A DNA stretch of 64,000 nt from Paenibacillus polymyxa M1 (GTDB lineage: Bacteria; Bacillota; Bacilli; Paenibacillales; Paenibacillaceae), in contig NC_017542.1 of assembly GCF_000237325.1 (NCBI RefSeq), forward strand, positions 2,452,501 to 2,516,500, in the 5' to 3' direction. Shown here piece by piece: positions 58,360-64,000 of the stretch (position 1 is the stretch's first letter; each line of letters begins with the position of its first letter). The position numbers and the translations under genes were made by a program. Under the pieces are notes generated by a model. That model did not search any database. It had not been told where the DNA came from and saw nothing but the letters and a program-made list of their open reading frames with translations.

Positions 58360-61300
58360 ATGTCATTGAAAGCCTTATTTGAGAAAGAGAAAAATTACTG
58401 GAGTCATAAGCTGGAATCCGAGGATCGTATCATCTGCTTGCCATATACCAACCATGTGTCCAGGGATACAGCTGCAACAGATTCTAATTGTCATACGTAC
58501 ACGCTGACATTTCCATCAGAAATTTCCCAAAGAATATCATCTATAACAGGTGGGGCTCCATGGGCTGTATTTATGGTTCTGCTTGCTGGAGTAGAAAGTT
58601 TATTGCATAAATACACAGGTGAAGAAAGTGTGCTGCTGGGCATTCCTGTAGCCAAGTCTGGCAACGGTGCTACCAAGCCAATCAACCATCTGCTTTTATT
58701 GAAAAATACGCTGGATTCTTCAACGACCTTCAAAACCTTGCTGTCTCAGATCAAAACCTCTGTCAGCGAAGCTATTGAACACCAAAATATTCCTTTTTGG
58801 AACTATACCGAGGGGCTTGAAATCCTACGTAACAAGGACGACAAGCCTCTTATCCACACCACGGCCTCCTTGCAAAATATTCACATTTCTGATTTTCTAC
58901 ATCACGTGCAATCTGAGCTGGATTTTCAATTTCAATGGGAAAATGCTGCAGTTTCTCTAAACGTGAAATACAGTAGCGACCGTTACGACCAGGTGACGAT
59001 TGAACGCTTTGTTGAGCAGCTATTACGGCTGTATACCGTTGTTTTACATCAGCCAGAGTTGGAGATTTGCACAGCACAAGTGCTGTCAGAACAAGAAGTA
59101 GAGCAGCTGGTTCATACTTTCAACGATACAGCTGTAGATTATCCACGTGATGCTTCCATTCATGAATTGTTCGAGATACAGGCGAAGCAGGTACCACAGC
59201 AGGTGGCAGTAGTGTCTGGACCCAATAGCCTAACCTATGAAAAATTAAATGAAAAGGCCAACCGACTGGCTCATTTTTTACGTAAGCAGGGAATCCGTAC
59301 TGAACAGACAGTCGGCATTGTAGCTGAGCGCTCGATTGAGATGATTGTAGGCATGCTCGCGATTCTTAAAGCAGGCGGGGTGTATGTTCCGATTGACTCT
59401 GATTACCCGGACGAGCGCGTGCGTTATTTGCTGGAGGATTCCGAGACCAAGATACTACTTGTACAAAAAATGGAGCATCGGCCCACAGATTTTAAGGGAA
59501 TAGTACTTGACCTGAGTGATGATGCGATCTATGAAACAGATGATGCTGATCGCTGCAATTCCGTTTTGTCGTATGATAACGGGATGAGTACAGATACGGG
59601 TAATATGGGATATGTGGACTGCCTAAACCCACTCTATTCTATTTCTGCTAGTCCCGAACTTGCTTCTACTACAACTATCCCAACAGAAGCTACGCAATCA
59701 GAACAAGCTAAACCAATACAGCAGGTTTATGCAGCTGAAGAACAACCGAAGGCGACCGCAGCTGATCGATTGGCCTATATTATGTACACCTCAGGGACAA
59801 CAGGCCAGCCCAAAGGGGTAATGGTGGAACATCGCAATGTCGTTCGTTTGGTGAAACATGCAAACTATGCACGTTTGGATGCGGACACGCGCATTTTGCA
59901 GACTGGGTCTGTTGTCTTTGATGCGTCCACCTTTGAAATTTGGGGGGCGTTGCTAAATGGTGGACAGCTTGTGCTAGTGAGTCAGGATGTCATTTTGGAC
60001 GTGCTTAAGCTTAAGGAAGCTGTACGCAGCCACGGCATTACCACGATGTTTCTGACCACACCGCTCTTTAACCAGCTGTCTCAGCAGGATCTGGCGCTGT
60101 TCGAGGGGATACGGGAACTGCTGGTCGGCGGTGATGTGATGTCCGTACCACATATGACTCGGGTGCTGAAGGCTCATCCGTCCCTGCGAATCAGTAATAT
60201 CTATGGCCCAACTGAAAATACGACCTTTTCCACAGTGCATGCGATCAACGGTGTGCAATCGGAATCTGTGCCAATTGGCAGACCGATCCATAATTCGACA
60301 GCATATGTCGTGGACCGTTCGATGCAGCTTCAGCCCGTCGGGGTATGGGGTGAGTTGCTAGTGGGCGGTGATGGGGTGGCACGTGGATACCGCAACCGTC
60401 CGGACTTAACGGCTGAAAAGTTCATCGATAGTCCGTTCCGTAACGGCGAACGCTGCTATCGCACCGGGGACCTGGTACGTTGGAATGCAGATGGGGCGCT
60501 GGAATACAAGGGACGGATCGATGCGCAAGTGAAAATCCGGGGTTACCGGATCGAGCTGGGCGAGGTGGAAGCGCAGCTGTTGAAGCTGGAGGTGGTGCGA
60601 GAAGCTGTTGTGACTGCACATGAGGATGAGCAGGGGCAAAAGCAGCTCTGCGCTTATGTAGTAACTCATGCGAATGCACAGTTAAGTGAGCTCCGCAGCG
60701 CTTTGAGCCGGGAACTGCCGGGTTATATGGTGCCGTCGTATTTTGTGCAGTTGGAGCAGCTGCCATTGACGCCTAATGGCAAGGTGGATCGCCGAGCTTT
60801 GCCTCAGCCGCAGGGAAGCATAAGCTCAGGTGCAGAATATGTAGCTCCTCAAAATCAGTTACAAGCACAACTGGTCAGCATTTGGAAAGATGTGCTGGAA
60901 CTTGAGCGCATTGGGATTAAGGATAACTTTTTTGAAGCAGGAGGTCATTCCTTACGGGCGACAAATGTCATCTCGCTCATCCATAAGGAATTGCATAAAA
61001 ATGTGCAGCTAAAGGACCTATTCCAGCACCCAACCATCGAACAGCTTGCGCAGGTTATTGAAGCACTGGAGCAAACCACCTATGAATCCATTCCTGTTTC
61101 GGGAAATAAGCCATTTTATGCGGTATCCTCGGCTCAAAAACGGATGTATATTCTCAATCAGCTTGATGGAGCGGGAACTAGCTATAACATACCAGGCGCC
61201 TTGACATTGACCGGTTCACTTGATTACAAGGCACTGGATAACGCGTTCCGTCAGCTTATTTATCGCCATGAAACATTGCGCACAAGCTTTGAAAGCATGA

Positions 61301-64000
61301 ACGGTGAACCTGTCCAGCGAGTACATGACGAGGTTCCTTTTCGCGTGGAGTTGATTCATGCCCACGGAGCTGACCAAAAGGAAACGGATGAGCTGGTGCA
61401 TGGCTTTGTTCAGCCGTTTGATCTTGCGCATGCTCCGCTGTTCCGGGCGGGTCTGATTGAAACTGGGCCAGAGCATCATATTTTGCTGCTGGATATGCAT
61501 CACATCATTTCGGACGGCACCTCTATAAATGTATTGATTCAGGACTTCATCCACTTATATGCGGGGGACACGCTGCCGTCGCTGCGCATTCAGTATAAGG
61601 ACTATGCCGCATGGCAGCAGGAACAGCAGCAAAGTGAACGCTATCAGGAACAGGAAAATTACTGGCTCAATACCTTCGCAGGAGAGCTGCCAGTGCTGGA
61701 TATCCCGACGGATTATCCACGTCCGGCGGTGAGAAGCTTTGAAGGAGATGTACTGGAATTTACGCTCGATCAACGGCAAAGCGAAGGATTAAAAGGCATT
61801 GCGATGCAGACCGAATCGACCTTATATATGGTGCTGTTGGCTGCCTATACGACTTTGCTTAGCCAATACAGCGGGCAGGAGGATATCATTGTCGGCTCGC
61901 CGATTGCGGGGCGGCCACATGCTGATCTTAGCAGTCTGATTGGGATGTTCGTCAATACACTGGCGATCCGCAATTATCCGGAAGGCGGGAAAACATTCCG
62001 CGATTATGTGCTGGAGGTCAAGGATAACGCGTTAAAGGCTTTTGAACATCAGGATTATCCTTTCGAAGAGCTGGTAGAAAAGCTGGGCGTGGATCGGGAT
62101 TTAAGCCGCAATCCATTATTTGATACCATGTTTGCTTTACAAAACCTGGAGCAAACAGAGCAGCAGCTGGCAGAGCTGCAATTAGCGCCCTATCCGAGTG
62201 AACAAACAACGGCCAAATTTGATCTAAGTCTGTTCGCGCAGGAGGATGGGGAACAAATTGCCTGCGGTTTTCAATACGGAACCCGGCTGTACAAACGCGA
62301 AACCATCGAACGACTGGCTGTACATTTACAGCAGCTAATCAATGTGGTTATAGAACAGCCGGAGATCGCTCTTGCGGCTATAGAAATGGTTTCGGCCCAA
62401 GAAAAAGAGCAGCTGGTGGAGCAATTCAGCACTACAGCAGCAGACTCTCCGTATCCACGGGATCAATTACTGCATGTGCTGTTCGAGGAACAGGTTGCAC
62501 AATCGCCAGATCGACTAGCGATCACCTTTGCGGACACACAGCTCACTTATCGCGAGCTGAATGAGCGTTCCGATCGTCTGGCATGTGTCCTTACTTCCCA
62601 TGGGATACGGCGTGGGTCCGGGGCTCAGATACAGCGAGTAGGGATAGTAGCTGAGCGTTCCATTGAAATGGTCGTGGGCATGCTGGCTATTATGAAGGCA
62701 GGCGGGGCTTACGTTCCTATTGATCCCGAGTATCCGGAAGAGCGTATCCGTTATTTACTGGAGGATTCCGGTGCCGAGCTGTTACTGTCACAGCGACGGG
62801 AACAGATTTCTTTTGAACCAGGTATTCCGGTTATCGATTTGAGCGATGCGCAACTATGGAGCAGCGAATTTGAAGGATACACTCATACTCATGAATCAGC
62901 TTCCATTACAAATGGGGGGTCTGCCTTAGATCTTTCGCATGTCATATACACCTCTGGTACGACAGGCAAGCCGAAAGGCGTTATGGTCAATCACCGTAAT
63001 GTCGCACGGTTGGTGAAAGGCAATAGCTACGCCACGCTTGACGAAAATACGCGTATGCTGCAAATGGGCGCAGTTGTATTCGATGCCTCCACGTTTGAAA
63101 TCTGGGGAACGCTGCTGAACGGTGGTCAATTATATGTAGTAAATCATGACACTATTTTGGATGCTGCCAAGTTCAAACAAGTGATGAACAAGTATCGTAT
63201 TAACACCATGTTCATGACCACGGCTTTATTCAATCAGCATTCACAGCAAGACATTGAAGTGTTTGCATCCCTAAAGGAATTGCTAGTGGGTGGGGATGTG
63301 ATGTCCGTACCACATGTTAACCGCGTGCTGAAGGAGTACCCGCAGCTTCGGTTGAGTAATGTTTATGGGCCGACAGAGAACACGACCTTTTCCACCACCT
63401 ATGAAATTACAGAACCGCAAACTCAAGGTGTTCCCATTGGACGTCCGATTGATCATTCCACCATTTATGTGGTCAATCGTTCGTTAAAATTGCAGCCTGT
63501 CGGGGCGTGGGGCGAGCTCCTTCTCGGTGGCGATGGCGTGGCACTCGGGTATCTGAACCGGCCTGAGCTTACGGCAGAAAAGTTTATTGAAAGTCCATTC
63601 CGGCCTGAAGAATATTGCTATCGTACAGGGGATTTGGTGCGTTGGCGTGCTGATGGCGTACTGGAGTACAAGGGAAGAATGGATGAGCAGGTCAAAATTC
63701 GCGGCTACCGCATCGAACTGGGTGAAGTTGAAACCCGTTTGTCCACGATTGCAGGTGTGAAGGAATCTGTTGTTACTGTGCGGCAGGACGATAGCGGGCA
63801 AAAACAGCTGTGTGCATATTTTGTAACAGACAGCGAATTGAGCGCTAGCGACTTACGTAGTGTGTTATCACAGGATCTGCCGAGCTATATGGTGCCTTCC
63901 TACTTTGTGCAGCTGTCGAAACTGCCTTTGACACTGAATGGCAAAGTAGACCGTAGGGCACTGTCTGCACCTGAGCCTAATGTCGATACAGGTATGGATT
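58360..64000 (+). CDS. non-ribosomal peptide synthetase, half C-A-T-C-A (3' end outside window)
   Basis: An open frame of 1880 codons that runs off the right edge. GCAGGAGGG precedes the ATG at 58360. Domains by residue: C-lobe of a condensation domain without HHxxxDG (1-260), adenylation 1 (265-810), carrier 1 with Ser864 (GGHSL), full condensation domain with HHIISDG (919-1355; motif at 1047-1053), adenylation 2 (1370-1870). Adenylation cores YTSGTTG, NxYGPTEN and NGKVDRRAL are intact in both. Specificity residues read by eye are DAFFLGITFK and DAFFLGVTFK, nearest to isoleucine/valine codes. Carrier 1 has the DNFF-GGHSL form usual when no epimerase follows. A1 carries an unusual insert near 59.53-59.76 kb. 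Confidence 0.92.
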   Translation, partial: MSLKALFEKEKNYWSHKLESEDRIICLPYTNHVSRDTAATDSNCHTYTLTFPSEISQRISSITGGAPWAVFMVLLAGVESLLHKYTGEESVLLGIPVAKSGNGATKPINHLLLLKNTLDSSTTFKTLLSQIKTSVSEAIEHQNIPFWNYTEGLEILRNKDDKPLIHTTASLQNIHISDFLHHVQSELDFQFQWENAAVSLNVKYSSDRYDQVTIERFVEQLLRLYTVVLHQPELEICTAQVLSEQEVEQLVHTFNDTAVDYPRDASIHELFEIQAKQVPQQVAVVSGPNSLTYEKLNEKANRLAHFLRKQGIRTEQTVGIVAERSIEMIVGMLAILKAGGVYVPIDSDYPDERVRYLLEDSETKILLVQKMEHRPTDFKGIVLDLSDDAIYETDDADRCNSVLSYDNGMSTDTGNMGYVDCLNPLYSISASPELASTTTIPTEATQSEQAKPIQQVYAAEEQPKATAADRLAYIMYTSGTTGQPKGVMVEHRNVVRLVKHANYARLDADTRILQTGSVVFDASTFEIWGALLNGGQLVLVSQDVILDVLKLKEAVRSHGITTMFLTTPLFNQLSQQDLALFEGIRELLVGGDVMSVPHMTRVLKAHPSLRISNIYGPTENTTFSTVHAINGVQSESVPIGRPIHNSTAYVVDRSMQLQPVGVWGELLVGGDGVARGYRNRPDLTAEKFIDSPFRNGERCYRTGDLVRWNADGALEYKGRIDAQVKIRGYRIELGEVEAQLLKLEVVREAVVTAHEDEQGQKQLCAYVVTHANAQLSELRSALSRELPGYMVPSYFVQLEQLPLTPNGKVDRRALPQPQGSISSGAEYVAPQNQLQAQLVSIWKDVLELERIGIKDNFFEAGGHSLRATNVISLIHKELHKNVQLKDLFQHPTIEQLAQVIEALEQTTYESIPVSGNKPFYAVSSAQKRMYILNQLDGAGTSYNIPGALTLTGSLDYKALDNAFRQLIYRHETLRTSFESMNGEPVQRVHDEVPFRVELIHAHGADQKETDELVHGFVQPFDLAHAPLFRAGLIETGPEHHILLLDMHHIISDGTSINVLIQDFIHLYAGDTLPSLRIQYKDYAAWQQEQQQSERYQEQENYWLNTFAGELPVLDIPTDYPRPAVRSFEGDVLEFTLDQRQSEGLKGIAMQTESTLYMVLLAAYTTLLSQYSGQEDIIVGSPIAGRPHADLSSLIGMFVNTLAIRNYPEGGKTFRDYVLEVKDNALKAFEHQDYPFEELVEKLGVDRDLSRNPLFDTMFALQNLEQTEQQLAELQLAPYPSEQTTAKFDLSLFAQEDGEQIACGFQYGTRLYKRETIERLAVHLQQLINVVIEQPEIALAAIEMVSAQEKEQLVEQFSTTAADSPYPRDQLLHVLFEEQVAQSPDRLAITFADTQLTYRELNERSDRLACVLTSHGIRRGSGAQIQRVGIVAERSIEMVVGMLAIMKAGGAYVPIDPEYPEERIRYLLEDSGAELLLSQRREQISFEPGIPVIDLSDAQLWSSEFEGYTHTHESASITNGGSALDLSHVIYTSGTTGKPKGVMVNHRNVARLVKGNSYATLDENTRMLQMGAVVFDASTFEIWGTLLNGGQLYVVNHDTILDAAKFKQVMNKYRINTMFMTTALFNQHSQQDIEVFASLKELLVGGDVMSVPHVNRVLKEYPQLRLSNVYGPTENTTFSTTYEITEPQTQGVPIGRPIDHSTIYVVNRSLKLQPVGAWGELLLGGDGVALGYLNRPELTAEKFIESPFRPEEYCYRTGDLVRWRADGVLEYKGRMDEQVKIRGYRIELGEVETRLSTIAGVKESVVTVRQDDSGQKQLCAYFVTDSELSASDLRSVLSQDLPSYMVPSYFVQLSKLPLTLNGKVDRRALSAPEPNVDTGMD

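Overview
The window looks like chromosome of a Paenibacillus, most likely of the P. polymyxa group. This is inferred from gene content: a low-GC Gram-positive 23S/5S end, a ccpN-yqfL-glpX block, an S-layer-homology (SLH) protein, a YuxG-type rhamnose aldolase/dehydrogenase, YolD, lutABC, ANT(6) and a large non-ribosomal peptide synthetase (NRPS). No species call can be proved from the sequence alone.

Layout. (1) 1-1.8 kb: 3' part of a 23S rRNA gene, a 5S rRNA gene and terminators. (2) 1.8-12.1 kb: a zinc-acquisition locus. A COG0523 GTPase and a YcgQ/YcgR-like membrane pair run leftward. A second, His-rich COG0523 GTPase, a BtuCDF/FecBCD-type ABC importer and a ZnuCBA importer run rightward. 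Two Zur-like operators (about 5096 and 9367) tie the halves together. (3) 12.2-18.2 kb: a DrrC-like duplicated UvrA-type ATPase with a MarR regulator, a CheY-like protein, an SOS-type promoter driving a WYL-like mini-protein and YolD, a cupin and an ANT(6)-type nucleotidyltransferase. (4) 18.5-32 kb: surface and glycan region, with an SLH protein carrying a 12 x 18-bp repeat, a collagen-like protein with glutamine in nearly every third triplet position plus a repeat-less paralogue, three glycosyltransferases, a methyltransferase, a DegT aminotransferase and a NeuD-like acyltransferase. (5) 32.2-41.3 kb: L-rhamnose catabolism (aldolase/dehydrogenase, isomerase, kinase, DeoR regulator) followed by lutABC for lactate. 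(6) 41.3-52.3 kb: a two-component system, an acyltransferase, a CHRD protein, a secreted rhamnogalacturonan acetylesterase with a cre-like site, an alkyltransferase-like DNA repair protein, and a TolC-like/MacA-like/MacB-like efflux operon that is odd for a one-membrane cell. (7) 52.4-55 kb: ccpN, the PPDK regulatory kinase and glpX, all gluconeogenic. (8) 55.8-64 kb: a secondary-metabolite locus with a type II thioesterase, a broken ABC-transporter gene joined to a broken condensation domain, and an NRPS that starts with half a condensation domain and runs off the right edge.

How it fits together. The rhamnose genes would use the sugar of plant rhamnogalacturonan, and the acetylesterase would help open that polymer. 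Rhamnose breakdown yields lactaldehyde, which the dehydrogenase half of the aldolase fusion can oxidise to lactate, the substrate of LutABC. The CcpN-GlpX block then supports gluconeogenesis from such three-carbon products. The most unusual items are the ABC/NRPS junction near 57.25 kb, the glutamine-rich collagen gene, the siderophore-type importer inside a Zur-type locus, the LexA-box promoter over a WYL-like/YolD pair, and the TolC-like efflux operon.
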